A stretch of DNA of 64,000 nucleotides, taken from Chrysemys picta bellii (taxonomy: Eukaryota > Chordata > Testudines > Emydidae). A program made the translations under genes and the position numbers. The DNA lies in contig NC_088800.1 in NCBI RefSeq assembly GCF_011386835.1, positions 79,362,981 through 79,426,980 of the forward strand, read 5' to 3'. This document shows, in pieces, positions 23,397-36,800 of this stretch (within the stretch, counting starts at the first letter, position 1; each line of letters starts with the position of its first letter). The notes below the pieces were generated by a model. It did no database searches. It was not told the DNA's origin and saw only the letters and a program-made list of their open reading frames with translations.

Positions 23397-24837
23397 ATCA
23401 ATGGCATATGGGCGCTTTCAGCCAAAGAATCCGGTCTTAGAAATTCACTGTCCTTGAGGGTCCACCAGAGCCCATTTCCTCCAGCCTTCAAGACAGGATG
23501 CAAGACATTTGTTTCAGTAGCTCTACATTCTAGTTTTGTTGCCTCCTTAATTTTCTGTTTGAAAACCTGTTTTGAATCTGCCATGGTGGGTAACCATTGC
23601 TACACAAATTGAAACAACAACAGGAAGTTAACACACGCAGTCTACAGGACCCATTCCCTGTACCAATGCAAGCCCCATAGACTCATTGCACTTTAGAAAT
23701 AGCAGGTCTGTTCCTCAGAGTGTATGACAACACGAGAAGCCAATTCAACAGGATGGAGACTGGGAGCAGATTGCACAGAAGGCAGAGACTTCGATCATCT
23801 CCTCCGTCTTCTCACCCATGCGGGATTGTTCCCTACCTTGCACAGCCATTGATAAGAAGCTGAGTTTCTTTGTGCACAGCCCACGCTGCTTTCATTGCCA
23901 GGTGATTTATTTTAGATAGTTAGATTCATTATCTTGTCTGCAGATACTTTTCTGAATGTTCAGGTCTCCTTCCAAACAAAGCTCTGAAAGTAAACATTTG
24001 TGCAGGCCCGTTCCTTGCTCCTGACACCCTGACTTTCCCTTGGCCTGAGAATGCCGGCCCTAATCTATCATCTTGCTCGGGACAGTGCCTGTTTCTGAGC
24101 CAGCCAATAGTCCCAGTCCAGTGAGACCCATTAAACAAGATAGACCTCCACATCTGGAGCTGTTTACCGGTCACACAAAGGAGTAATTATAAAGAAAAGT
24201 GGAGGGGTGGAGCATGCGGACAGGCTGCTGTTAATCTGCGTGTGTGGAGGCACATCAGCTCAGATAAAAAAAATAATTAAGGTGAGCCCCTGCCCGGCAG
24301 GCGTAACAACTTTTCCTGTCTGGAAATTTTATGAAAGAGGCACAACCATCTTCTCCCACTCCACCTTGCAACATACCAACCTGTCCTCCTGCTACTTCAT
24401 CTGGAGAGCGATGAGAGATCTTGGGGCCTTCGCTCAGAGTAGCTGTACCTAGAGACTCTCACATTCCTTCTCTATCACTCCCAAAGGGAGCTTTCTTTGA
24501 TAAGCTTCTTAGGGCAGATAGGTGGGCAGTGAACCAGTTACATTATGATCTTTACCTAGTGCTGGAATCTAGCTCCGAGTTCACCTTTTCCTGTCAGTTT
24601 GACCTCCCGGCCTTCACTTGGAATCAGACTCAAGTGGTGAATCGGTAGCCTTCCTGAATATTTTTTATTCCATGTCCTAAACAGTTGGATGACTGATGGG
24701 AGCTGTTCTACAACGACCATGTTCCCCTCTTCTCCAAAAGTAGCTGCAGAGCCCCTTTATCTCCCTTACCCAAGTCATGGGACTGTTAAGAGACTTAGTA
24801 GCACAGAAGTGGCTGGACAGAGTAGAACGATAGTCAA

Positions 24838-24985
24838 AGGTTAGAACAGTTCTGCTCCCAGGTGGGCCTCTCTCATGCTAGGAAAGTACTTAATTTCTGT
24901 GCATGTTTCTCTATCTGGAAAATGGGAGTGCCACCCCATCTTGGTAAGGTGCTCCTAGATAGTCTGCTGAAAGGCACTAGTACCA
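24838..24985 (+). repeat. MIR SINE relic
   Basis: Contains GTACTTAATTTCTGTGCATG, TTTCTCTATCTGGAAAATGG and a degenerate 3' part. Its first 60 bp are duplicated at 25763-25822. Confidence 0.55.
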
Positions 24986-25486
24986 GTACAAAATTGGAAG
25001 GCTAGTTGTCTCTAGGCATATGTTTCCTTTCCATTTCATCCTAGTGGGACTCCCCCTCATCTGCCAATACATCTGATGCTAAAGTTGCAGGCTAAAATGT
25101 TTCAGTCATTTTTCCCCCAATTCCTCCTCTCAGATTATTAATGCTGAAACAATGCGGCAAACCTCAGCAATAACGCTTGGCATTCTGTAATAGACTCAGA
25201 CAGCACATTCCTTCCTCAGCCTACTCCTCTCTTATCTCCTTTCCTCTCCCCGAAAAGCACATTTAGATAAGTTATTGGAATGATAAAACAAAACCATAAC
25301 TTAAGCATTTGTGAGTGAAATGTAGAGGAGGCTCCTCACGGGTTGCACCTTAGGTCAAACCTGCCAAAACAGCAAAGGAAAAGATACGCTCTAGTTCAAG
25401 CAAGTTATTTTGGGGAAGTTCCATGGCCTGTGTTACGCAGGAGGTCAGGCTAAATTAACACATGTTCCTTTTGTCCTTATCAGAGG

Positions 25487-25545
25487 GCTAGCCGTGTTAG
25501 GCTGGATCTGTTAGTCTTAAATATGCCACAGGACTCTCTGTTCCT
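25487..25545. repeat. Diverged fragment of the palindromic element family
   Basis: CTAGCCGTGTTAGGCTGGAT followed by TTAGTCTTAAATATGCCACAGGA resembles the unpaired tail and arm of the element at 57336-57550 (reverse orientation: AGCCGTGTTAGTCTGTATC). Old copy. Confidence 0.45.
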
Positions 25546-25654
25546 TTTGTCCTTAATCTATGAAAAAGGTCACAAACCATGAGCCACTTTCAGGAGACTT
25601 GCCTGTGTCACTCCCTAGTGCTGTTCCACCAGATGCAAGATGCTCAACGTTCTA

Positions 25655-25930
25655 TGAGCTTGTTTACAAACAAATTTACATCGGTTTAGTTAAACTGGTG
25701 AAATAGCAGTTTTAAAACAAGTTTAGCTTGCCCCAGAACATTTAAACTCAAGTAAGCCAGATACAGTTCTGCTCCCAGCTGGGCCTCTCTCGTGCTAGGC
25801 AAGTCACTTAATTTCTGTGCATTTAAGTTCAATGACTTAAGCATGTGCAAACATGCAGCTACATCATTTCAGTAGTTTAAAATCACACCTTTAATGAAAC
25901 AGGCACAACTCTGATTGTGGACCAGGCCTC
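25655..25930. mobile_element. Diverged MITE related to the outer element at 1674
   Basis: Shares the TCGGTTTAGTTAAACTGGTG motif type (compare CCGGTTTAGCTAAACAGGTG at 1712) and ends GTGGACCAGGCCT. Interrupted by the 60-bp duplicated insert at 25763-25822. Confidence 0.45.
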
Positions 25931-27195
25931 AGACATCTGCTTTAGCAAACTTCATAGCCGTTGATCATTACTGGAGAAACAATGGCGGAAGCTGTAGTAT
26001 AGATAGGATGCAAGAATCTTTACAACCCTGGTTACAGCTTGTATGTTGTTCTACTGAAGACAGATAGAGGCTGCCACCACTCCAGCTGTTACCATGTATG
26101 AGGAGGACTTGGTACAGTACTCCCAAAAATACCCTTCCGTCCGGCTTAGACAGTTGATGGCACATACACCGTCAACAACCGACACAGGCTCCTCATGAAA
26201 CCAGACATCAGGATTCTATCTGATGTGGCAAAGAAGAGGTTATGGACCCAGAGGTGCTGATACAGGTTAATCCTCATCCAGTTGGGAGGTCACAGAAAAA
26301 GGTTTGATTAGTCGTGATTCAGACAGTTGATTATGTTTAACGCTTTCACCATTTCATTGTATTTCCTGGTTTTATTTATTAACTTCTAGATTCCCTTCTC
26401 TCAGGTTAAATGAGTCTCTGAAATAAGGATGCTGTAATTTCACTCAACTACACAAACTGACTCCTAATACCCCCTGGGTCACATTTTGCTGCAGTCAGAT
26501 TGGTCAGCTCCTTCCTGTACTGGTAACAAGTACATAGGTCTGAAAGTACACATTATTTAGCTTGGCCAGGGCATGGGGACCAGGTGGCTGCAATGCATTA
26601 CTTAATCTACCTACCCACCTTGAGAACTTGGGCTCAAATTTAGAATAGGCAAAGTTCATATGCAAGTTACAGTCTCAGCTTGGTGCTAGACAGACAAGGG
26701 GGAGGATTTTCAGGACTGGGCATGTGAAGTCACCATTGTTCTGCCTGCAATAGTGCATACACCAGTTGGCAGTTACAAGTTTAACTGGTCATTTTGTGCA
26801 CAAAGTTACTGTGATTAGGTGCATTTTTGCATCGGTAATTCTGAAAATCCAGGCTTGTGCTATAAAAGTCTAAAAGTCTGGGAGTCAGGACCTGTCTCCA
26901 TTAAATACATAACTGAGCCCTTAACTGCAAACAGTAGGGGTGTTCCAAGTCAAAACTGAAGTGGGTTAGCAGAGCTGTGTCCGAAAGCTTAGAACATTCC
27001 TACCCACAACATGCTTGGCTGTAGCCAGTACCAATACGGTCCTAAACATACCCATATAGCTTCTGTTTAACTTTAAACACAAAAGTGGGCCTCTTAGCAA
27101 CATGTTTCTTCCCCCCCCCCCCCCCTCGTTGTTGTTGAAGACAATAAAAAGGCAGGAGGCAATGAACTGGACCTGTTTTAAAATCAGTTTCACTC

Positions 27196-27201
27196 TTTAT
27201 T
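27196..27201 (-). terminator. Candidate distal polyadenylation signal
   Basis: AATAAA on the minus strand, preceded by AT-rich sequence (ACATTTGTGGCATGTAAAAG) and followed within 20-60 nt by a T-rich stretch and then a G run, an arrangement typical of a mammalian-type cleavage site with a downstream U/GU-rich element. It lies 6.5 kb below the FBXL18 stop. Confidence 0.5.
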
Positions 27202-28379
27202 TGAAATCTTTTACATGCCACAAATGTACATGAAAAATTGCACATTGAGAATGTGGTTCACTATTATGAACAAAGAGCGAGCTGTAAATACAAGTGTAAA
27301 ACAAGTGCACAGATGGAGCTGTTAAAACTGAGGAGTTTGTCAGTCATTTGCAAACAGGCTGCTTGGGTTCCTGGTGTCATTTAGCACATCACAGGCTAAA
27401 TCTTGATTTTGGAAGCTACCTCCTCTAGCTTTCATGTTTCGGTGTAACATACGTCTTCACTCCCATTGTAACACAGTTCTCTTACAGCAAGCTGAAACAA
27501 CGGTTTCAGTAACAGTTATACCAAAAAAGTGGGTGTTACTTAGAGACCAATTGCTCAAATGTCTTTTTTTTTTTTTAAATTCAACATTTTGACAACAAAG
27601 TTTCACCCTCTGTTTATATAGGAGTGAATATAGGAGATTCTCAACAGAATAGGGACTTTACACGGACATTTTTCAAAGAAAATTCTGACAAAAAAACATT
27701 TCCCTAGCAGCCTTGGGCAGAGTTGCAGCTTCCACTTCAAAGGAGAAACTTCAAAAACAAATTCGATGTCCTAATGGTTTTGTGCTACATTACTTAATTG
27801 TCATCCAGCTAATTAGCAATGCCTGATTTCACATTCTCAGTACGCAGAAGTTGTTCACATAAGAGGGGCTACTTACGACAAAATAAATAAATAAAACAAG
27901 GCACCAGGCATCCAGACTCCTGTGACAGTAACATAAAATGCTACACTTGAGCATTTACAAAGCTAAAATAAAAAACATTTAGTAATTAAACCTAAATTGA
28001 TCGGCCTTCTTTCAGATCTAGGAGTTTTGAATTTCCAATGGGGGGTGGGGGGAGGGATGTATGTATGTGTATATATATACAGTGCTAGTATGATGTAGAT
28101 CTTTTACAATTCTAATTATTTCCCTATCACCAAGTAAGATCAGGATCAATAGATGGTACAAACTGACCCCTCTCCCCAAGCGTCAGGAGGAAATAAAAGA
28201 GCGAGGGAGAAGGAGAAGTGAGAGTGTCAGAGGTCAATGCCACTGAAAACAATAGATATCGATGTCTCCATTCATTTCAAAACAGCAGAAAGGTCAATGT
28301 CTCCCTTGCTTCATGTTTTATGGCTGAGATCCTGCTGCTAACAGCAACCATGTTAATAGCCAGGCATCATCCATCCTTT

Positions 28380-28720
28380 TATCATTACTTCTAACCAGGT
28401 TAGCCATTTTGAAAATTCAAAGGAAGCTGGAAAGCAGCCGCCGAGGGAGGGAGAAGAGGGGAGCTGGCCTGGAAATTAATGGAAGAGATGTTTTTCATTA
28501 GTGTTAGAGACTGCATCTCCCCCTACCTGGGCTCTGCTTCCTTCTGGTTTGTCCCTCGCTGCCCCCGAAAAAATGAAAAGGGCCTGAGGCAACGTCCCTT
28601 CGCTATTAATCATTATTCCCTCTACAACATCCCAATCGGTTTCTATGGAAATGATTCTCCTGCTAGAGAGCCTTGGCTGCCTATGCATCTAATCGAACAG
28701 GGAGGCAGCCTACGGACCCT
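28380..28720. other. Repeat-free stretch, possible regulatory sequence
   Basis: No repeat signature or coding pattern. It is rich in homeodomain-like ATTA motifs (GAAATTAATGG, GCTATTAATCATTATT) beside GC-rich blocks. Such mixed unique sequence is often a conserved noncoding element, but conservation cannot be judged from one genome. Confidence 0.25.
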
Positions 28721-29494
28721 GCAATGGAGAGAGAGATTTTCTTCTGCAATAGCCAAGTCATGTTCACGTTGCTCCTTTTCCAGACTTATTCTCCTCCTGG
28801 TAGGAGTGTGAAAGACTTTGGCTGGACACAGCATCAGCCAGGATCAGCACTGGATTTAGTCTCCCATGAGCAGATCAAATAAGCTACCGCACCACCTGGA
28901 GTATTCACTTTTTGCTAAATTAAGTATCAGGATTTTGTTTCTGAAGTTACGAGACCCCCACTGCAAAAGGTGAAAGGCTGGACCTACAAGGTGCTGAGCA
29001 CCCGCAATTCTCACTGGGATAAACAAGAGTTGAGGGCTCTTGGCAAGCCCTATAGTAGCACTCATCTGCAAGACTTTCATCCCTTCCTCTCAATACGAGG
29101 AGAGCAATGGAGAAGTCCTTTAGCCCACAGTCACCGGCAGTCATGGGGCAGCCCGTTGCCAGCAGCAGGGTAAGTCCCAGTAACAGTCAGCTAAGGAAGG
29201 TGACCGCCGCCTATGGGAGTGTTAGTAGTATATGGTTCATGTGGCCTTTCACAGGGAATAGAAATGCTCAACAGCAGTTTCCATTGTTGGGAAGCTCCCC
29301 AGTGCCCTGTTTATTCTGTGTTTTTAACTCTGTCACCTGAGACAATCAGGATATTGATATTGGGATTGCAGCTGGCAGCACCTGGACTCTACTCCACCTT
29401 GGGCCACGTTAGGAAACTCAAGACAGCTGCTCTAATTCATCCCATTTTCCCCTCCTCCTAAATTAGCACTGTCCTCGGTTGTTTGTCCTCCAAG

Positions 29495-29665
29495 ACGGAC
29501 AACACTTTAGAGCTTTACAATAGCCTAATGTGACCTGGGAGCCAGATGGGGGACTTGAGGCACAGAGAGGTTGAACAACTTGCCCAAGATCACACAATGA
29601 GCAAGTGGCAGAGAGGAGACTGAAAACCAGCTCCCAGTTTGATGCTCCAGCCAACAGATCAAGCT
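29495..29665 (-). repeat. MIR SINE relic
   Basis: Contains GGGGGACTTGAGGCACAGAG, TTGCCCAAGATCACACAATG and CAGAGAGGAGACTGAAAACC in reverse MIR orientation. Lies inside the possible long 3' UTR. Confidence 0.7.
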
Positions 29666-32600
29666 GTCTCCATTCTCTTTAAACTCTTTTCTTACCGCTG
29701 AAGTGCCACACCGCAGGGTGACAGGTTAGCATCACTCCCAGCACTCGGGAAACCTGATGACGTGATATATTGTTGCTGTACCATGAGTGGGTGGGAGGGT
29801 TTTAAACAAGGTGCCAAAAGAGAACCCAAACAGAGCTTTGCCAAAAGGCAGAGGAAGAAACTAACAGGATTACATTCCCTTTAAGGTGCCTTTTTTCGAC
29901 TAATTTGATCCAGTCAGCTTCTCCTTATCAAAAGCTAAAACCACTTTAAAAAAAGCCTAGAACCCACCAAGCAGCAGGAATGGAAAGCCATTTTGTTACA
30001 CATGTTTTGGCATCAATGATCTTGTGACTGTAACTTTTAATTTAACTTTAGCATCCGATCCAGTTAGCGTCAAAATGCATCCATCCAAACACTTGCAAAG
30101 AACGGGAGTTTGTGGCCTACCCAATGGTTTGCTAGCAATAGAGCCCACTGCCAGAGGAACGGTCAGAGTTCTGATCTAATAACTGGTGCTCCTTCACTGT
30201 CCGGCAGGGACCGGGAGCACCGCAGAAGCAGCCCCTGTGGGAAGGGCACCTGATGCGGTTCAGGGTGCTCAAGAGAACGGGGTGAGTCAGACAATCGTCT
30301 CATCCACAGATGGCAGGGAGGGATTTTTGGAGTGGAGGGGATGGAGAGTAAACAAAAAAGGGCATTTTGTGTCAAAGAAAAACTAGGAACAAGAACAACG
30401 ACAAAAAGTCCTCCCCAAAAACTGCACATGGAACCTTAATGCTGACTATGCTTTGAATCCCATATACTTCTCTGCTCAGAACATATGGTACTATGTTTAA
30501 TAGCCCAGCACTGCCAATTGGGGACTATTAGGGTGGGTTCTTTTCCCAGTATAAACGTTGCAGAATATAAATTGTAATTAACACCGATGCCAAAATAGCA
30601 CTTAGAGAAAATAAGCACATTATTAACATCTGGTGACTCCTGCCTGGAGTGCAGAAGCAGCGGAAATTCTCACTCACAGTCAGGAGGCTCTGTAGCAGGG
30701 ATGCAGAGCATGGTCCCACCGTTTGGGGGTGAGGATTCTTTTCGGTCCCTTTAGCATAACCTGAGGTGCGACTGGCTGGCCTTTCCTAGCCCTTATTCTG
30801 AACGTTGCGGTTCATATTGAGATCACAGACCTGCTCACGTGAATACAGATGTCTAAGCATCATGCCACGGGCAATACAATAATGGTCGTATACATACTTG
30901 ATAAAGGGATCCACTCCCATTTTACCTAGAGGTAGGAAAGAATCTCTTTACAAAGGAACTGACCTTCATGAAGCATATTTTATCACACCAACACAGTTTT
31001 TAAAAGAAAGGACTAGGAAAAGCATGGACCTATTAGAACATACCTTTTTGAACAATAGAGCCAGATTTGAATCTATTTTTTCTGCCTATTCAGCAGATAT
31101 CACAGAAATCAGATCCTTCCAGCAGGAAGAAAATGGGAGCTGGAAGTTTCCTCGTAACTAGAATCCATTGAGCCATCTCTTAACGGTGCCCCATTACTTG
31201 TTAGAAAGAGAAATCCCTGCTCAAGTGCAAAAGGGTTCTTACCTATAGCATTCAGGCACCACACTATGCACTACTTGAGGCCACTGTTTATTGGCTAGGA
31301 TAGTTCCCATAATGGACTGAATATCAGAGATCTGTCTCCAGACCTGTACCCACTCACCTTTCCCTCTGGCTCCACACTGAAGTTGCTAGGGGTTCAGGAG
31401 GAAAAGAAATGCAGCTTTAGTGATGCTTCAATATCTCCTCATTACCTAACCCCAATAATCTGTGTTGGAGAAGGGATCTACTCAGCAACTGCCCAGAGCG
31501 GTCTCACCTGGACAAAGCAGTAATTTATTTTCCTGCCCCCCCAAAAAGTACATCTGCTTTGTGAGGGAGAAAGGAGCCCAGCCTGACAAAGAAGGGGGCT
31601 CAACCAAGCCACAGATACAAGAAGAGGTTAGAAGAGAGAGACAGGATTCTGGAGACAACTAGATAGAAAACAGTGGTAGGACCCTAGCGAAGGGGTAACA
31701 GCTACCTACCTACCCATGCTTAACAGAACTCCCCCCCACACACACACACACACGTCAGGGATATTTTGGAAACCTAGTTTAGTTCTGGAGCACCTCATCC
31801 AGTGGCCCAGCGGTGAGGGGCTCTGGCTAAAGCTGCGGAAATGCTACAGGGCACCTGCTTCACGCAAAAGCATAAAATCCATCTGCTTATTTATTTAATA
31901 GCTACAAGACTAGCAGCTCGCACTCCCACACCCTTGCTAGCCAATCTGTCCTGTGGGAAGGGAAAGGGAAAGAGAGCTTCGATCTGGAAGTCCCACTCAG
32001 TAAAGGGGCTGCTGAAAAGAGTGTACAGAAAGAGAAGGCAAAAGTTAACTACTTGATGCTCTTAAAGGTAAGGGTGAGCTCTAAAGCAAAGAGGAGTACA
32101 AATGTGCTCCGATGGGTTAATTGGGTAATATGCAGCCTCACTCTTAATAAATGGTGAATGCTGAGAAAGTATCAATGAGCACACATATAGTTAGGTCCTC
32201 TTTGTACACATATGGGTTGCATCAGGCTGGCCCATGATTTAACGTGTAGGACAGGATAAACAAGTCTGGAAATTTTTAAGCAGTGGGAACAAGACTAGAG
32301 AAAAGTGTCTGAAGCCTGCGTAAAGATCTATTCTGCTATCCAATCCACCCTTTGAAACCATGATGTTTTTGACACCGTTCCCAGTAGCCACTGCTTATGA
32401 AACTATGGCACTGCTCTGTAGGAAACACTGACTAGCCGATTCTGTGACGTCACCCATGGACGTGCTGAGTTCCCAAGCAGTGATGTCATAGCACAGCTGT
32501 TTGCCATACCACTGGATTGAAAGTGTTCAAACTCAAATGGATAACCTCTAAGGAAAAGATTAGCCCCATATTTTACCATGGAATATTCCACTTCAAGGGA

Positions 32601-32888
32601 AATCCTACCACCACCTAGAACATTTGTACTAAATACGCGCACTTTGGCTTTTGGCACAGCGATTTGACCCTTTAGAAAGTGCTACATCAATAAGGCACTC
32701 TGAAAAGTGATCCAGCCCACTACAAATTCCTAAGGACACTCAGTAGAGCAGGCAAGGCTAATGAAGTTACACTTTGAAAATACTCCATACAATCTCTGAA
32801 ATCATGCTCATGCACATGATTTGGGGATAGAGCTGGTCCATTAGGCTCCCACCTACACTGCCATTGGCCCAGTGTTCTGACATGTTGA

Positions 32889-32898
32889 TTTATTTATT
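32889..32898 (-). terminator. Candidate proximal polyadenylation signals
   Basis: Two overlapping AATAAA hexamers on the minus strand, about 0.8 kb after the FBXL18 stop codon. They are the first canonical signals I met below the stop. The surroundings are T/A-rich by chance, so use is unproven. Confidence 0.4.
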
Positions 32899-33678
32899 AT
32901 TTTTAGGGTAGATGGGACTCAGGTTGGCGATTTGGTAACATGGAGTTTGTGAAATCTAAAGAGGAAACTCGAGACACAAATGAGGAATTCTTCCCCACAA
33001 GCCAAACGGCCCAAACATTAACAGCAAGGCGAATGTAGCAACGGGCTTGAAAGGTTAACAATCATGATTTGCTACGTGGGGGCAAAAAAACCAAAAAAAC
33101 CTGAGGTACTTCTCTCAAAAGAGAATACCCTTAAATATTTCTCATCACACGTGCGTAACTATGTACACACATTTATAATAAGAGGTATGATACATTTCAT
33201 TCGAGCAATGAACCTTTGTGCCCATTGTAACAGAGGGACATTAACTCACCCAGAATCAGGCTTCCTACTTTGCCATTAACAACAGACTCAAGCAAAGAAT
33301 GATCACTGAGGAAACAACAGCGCATACCACCAAAGTACACAGGAACCCTACAGAAATAGATCAGGCAACAAGGGGCGAAGGGTAAGAATGGGAGCATTCT
33401 TTAAGTTAGTTTCTCTTACCTTTAACTAATAGAACGTAAAAGAGGAATTCATTATTAACCACAAGGAAATCTCCATATGGTTCCAAAAGGCTTTGATATT
33501 GTATTTTTATGTGCAAGGTCGGTGTTTGTCGAGGCTCTTCTGCTTTTCAATTGCACTGATTTAAAGTGATCGTACAGCATCCCATAAGGCGGCCAGAAGC
33601 TCAAGAAGGGGGATTCCAGGCCAATAAGAAGCTGTTTCACACGTTCATCCCAACTGTTCTACATGTGCTATGGCACAA

Positions 33679-33835
33679 TCACCACCACAGGTTTGGAGGT
33701 TCCTCAGCCACTCTGCTTTTAAACAAGGTAATTTCATCCAAGTGCATCATGGGGACATCTCTGATGACCTCCGTCAAGTCCTCATGTAGTAGAGGGAAAA
33801 TGACGACATTTAATGCAGGGCGGTCTGCCTGGAAA
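33679..33835 (-). CDS. FBXL18: FBXL18 coding exon 5 (C-terminus and stop)
   Basis: After the acceptor GATTTAG the first T completes an AGT serine codon. The exon then encodes FQADRPALNVVIFPLLHE and on through VIRDVPMMHLDEITLFKS to the terminal EEPPNLWW and TGA at 33679-33681. I recognise this tail as the usual end of vertebrate FBXL18. It is separated from exon 4 by 14.4 kb, the longest intron of the gene. The exon was found by matching the expected C-terminus, and its splice phase fits exactly. Confidence 0.93.
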
Positions 33836-36800
33836 CTAAATCAGATACAAGTTATTAGCCAAGGAGAAATGCTAGTTCTGCGACAAGGGAAAAAACTTGC
33901 ATGGGTAGAGTAGGAGGCAGCAGAAGGGGAAGGAGAGTCTTGCTGAGACAGGAAATCAAGTTCTCCCACCTGTGTGGGACTTTATTACCTTGCAGTGGGT
34001 CCATGTGGCTAATTTAGGAGGAGTCTGAAAGGAGTCCTGATCCAATCCCAAAATGGAGATTGGGAAGCACAACATGGAGATCTTACAAGAGGAGGAAGGG
34101 ATCCTTAGAACTTTGCATGAGACTTTCCTTAGCTGGGTAAGATGCTGGTGGGTAGCAATTTAAACTCTCACTAACAACAGCAGGTTTTACAGCTTGCAAA
34201 ATTAGGACTAAATTGTCTGGGATTTGCCCTAGGATTGGGCCTGGGATTATCACTGAAGGGTCAATTGTACAGCCTAGGGAGGATAAACGCTGCAGTTAGA
34301 GAAAAAGGAAAGCTCTACCACTGCAGATACTAAATGTTTATGAGTGTTAGAATAATACACTGGCAACAGTGTCATTTTTAATAAAAGCCACCTAACAGCC
34401 TGTGACAGGTGCACACAGTTCCAGGTTTGAGTAAACCCAAAAGCAAACAGCCATATTTGTCACTAGAATTTTGGCTTACTACATTTTTTTTTTAAATCTA
34501 TTAGCCCTTTACCTCCACTCCCTTCTACACCAAGCTTTTTAGCCCCAGCCCCTTCTGCTAATTTTTTTGCCACTTCGTTCAGCAGACATTGAGCATCACA
34601 GACCTTTCGACAGAGAGCAGACTGATGTGACAACAGGAGAGACAGGAGCAGCAGGGTTGTAATTACGGAGCAGGAGAAGAAAACAGCAGAAGTTAAATCC
34701 ATATGCAATATTTTTGAAATGAAAGCCGGCACAGATAGCAAGTACGGTGCATGACAGCAAATCAGAGAAGTCACAGAAGAACACATTTGGGGGGGGGGGG
34801 GGGGGGAGGGAGGAGGGGTGGACGGACTACAGGGTAAGAGAAGACCATCAGAATGAGGACAGGTAAGTATTGATTGGCTGACTGGGCAGAGCCATGTCTA
34901 CATTACTGTTATTAGAATAGTTATGCAACTATATTTAAACACATGGGTTGTTGCTAGCAGGGTTATAGCAATCTCCCTGAGCAGTGTGTCCAGAGTTTAT
35001 TCCTTAACTGTTCTAGGGTAGACTGGATCCATGTTAGAACATAAACCCACTAAGGCAGAGCCTAGTTTGACATTCACCCTGTGAATCATGTGTCTGAACT
35101 GTAGTAGTGTCCACTATAGCCCAAGATTCTTGTCTACCCATGTGTCTGTACAATTCTGAGCACACCCATCACACTAAAATAATTATCCATATTGTGGTGT
35201 TACAGGGCTGTAGAGTGACCGTAAGTTCAGGTGCTAGAATCCCATACGAAACTTCAGAGTAATTATTGCTGATTAAAGATTAATGCTGGCAGACAGATCA
35301 TACTGCAGTTCGATCCACGAGAGGCTCGCATTTCTCTCTGGGTGATGGATCGAAGAAGCACCTCCCACAAACATATTTGTGCTTCCTTCCATGCCAACCC
35401 TTATGCACAGAAACTTCTCCCGAAACAGATCCATAAACCTGTCACTCTTGCCGCCAATTCCCATCTCAAGACCTATTTCTGCAGCAATGCTTGTAAGAAA
35501 TTAGCCAACAAATAATGGCTAGGCCAAAGGCAATTGGATAAAGTTGGTATTTATGTGATTTCAACACTAGGATGTAGCAAACATATTGGATATTCTCTCC
35601 CCCACCCCCAGCTCTTCATACGTTACTCATTTAAGGGCCACAATCCTGCTGAAGAAGGAACCATATTAATAATCCCCACCCCAAGTTCACTGGGGTCCAC
35701 CCACCCACGCAGATCTCTTTTTAGGACTGGTGCCTTAGATTGTAAGCTCCTCATGGCAAAGAAAACTCTCTCCTATTTCTGTGTTTGTACGGCATTCCAG
35801 CATAGCAAAGCCCCAATCTTAATTGAGGTCTCTGGATGCTACCGTAACACCACACAAACGACAAACAGAATTTATACATAATTTAAAAAGTGGGACTCTA
35901 ACCAAGTTTACACATAATTTGCCTCAGAGTACTGGAAAAATACACATTAAATATGCCTTCCAAGAAGCTGGAATTATGTAAATATTTTTGAAGAGCTTTG
36001 AACATGATCTGCAGGAAAAAAAAAAAAAAAAAGCAGCCAAAATATGCCTTTGAATTTTGTGAGTTGTATTTTTTTAAAACTGGAAACTGTATGTTGCTCT
36101 GAAACTTGTAAATTGCATACCACAGCAAGTTTATGCCTGCAAATTCTTTCCATGTTCGATTTGCGCAACTGAAAATGAAAATGAAACGCACATGGTTTAC
36201 CATTATTCTCAGCTGTGTGTGCGTGCAAAGCCGGTGCTTTAGCTGCACATTTCAAAACAACTTTTAACGAGCTGCTGTCATAATGCTAAAATGGGATTAG
36301 CATTTCCCCAAAGCAGACACCTCTGCAGAAGCTGTGTGCATGTTCCTTCCGTCCTCTGCCGCAAGGCAATTCCATTCTTCATACACCTGGCCAGGTGGGC
36401 TAGATTAAGTGAACAGCACTTAGTACTAGCACTAAAAGACCCCAGGCATGGGGTGGAGATGGGGAGAAGGGGAAGACATTGAGTTAACGAGTTGCAGCAT
36501 AGCTGCTGTAATCTTCTTGAAGATTCTTCCCTCATTCCACACCTGGATGGATTTCAAACTGGATCTATCTCTGAAAGTCTATGGTGTGTTTAGTGAAAAC
36601 CTGTCGGATGGAGGGGGATGTGGAGCTGGGGAGACAAAAGAGTTGCAGCTCCAGACTTGAATCCCTGTTCTATTCCAAGGAAAACAAGCCAAAAATTGTG
36701 ACTGTTGCTTGCTTTCTCCTACAAATCAATCTCCAAACTAGACTCCTCGTGATTAATTACATGGAAGTAAGTTTTCTAAGCAATTGACTAGCTGGCTCTT

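Larger units (their letters stand above)
27180..33678 (-). other. FBXL18: Probable FBXL18 3' UTR and flank
   Basis: No coding signal follows the stop codon. On the minus strand two overlapping AATAAA hexamers occur about 0.8 kb below the stop, and a further convincing site lies near 27196. The interval 27180-28000 is AT-rich on the minus strand, contains an AU-rich TTATTTATTTATTTT-like stretch near 27885, and is free of young repeats, as conserved distal UTRs often are. A MIR relic lies inside at 29495-29665. Whether transcription runs the full 6.5 kb is inference; a second gene's 3' end is the main alternative. Confidence 0.5.
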
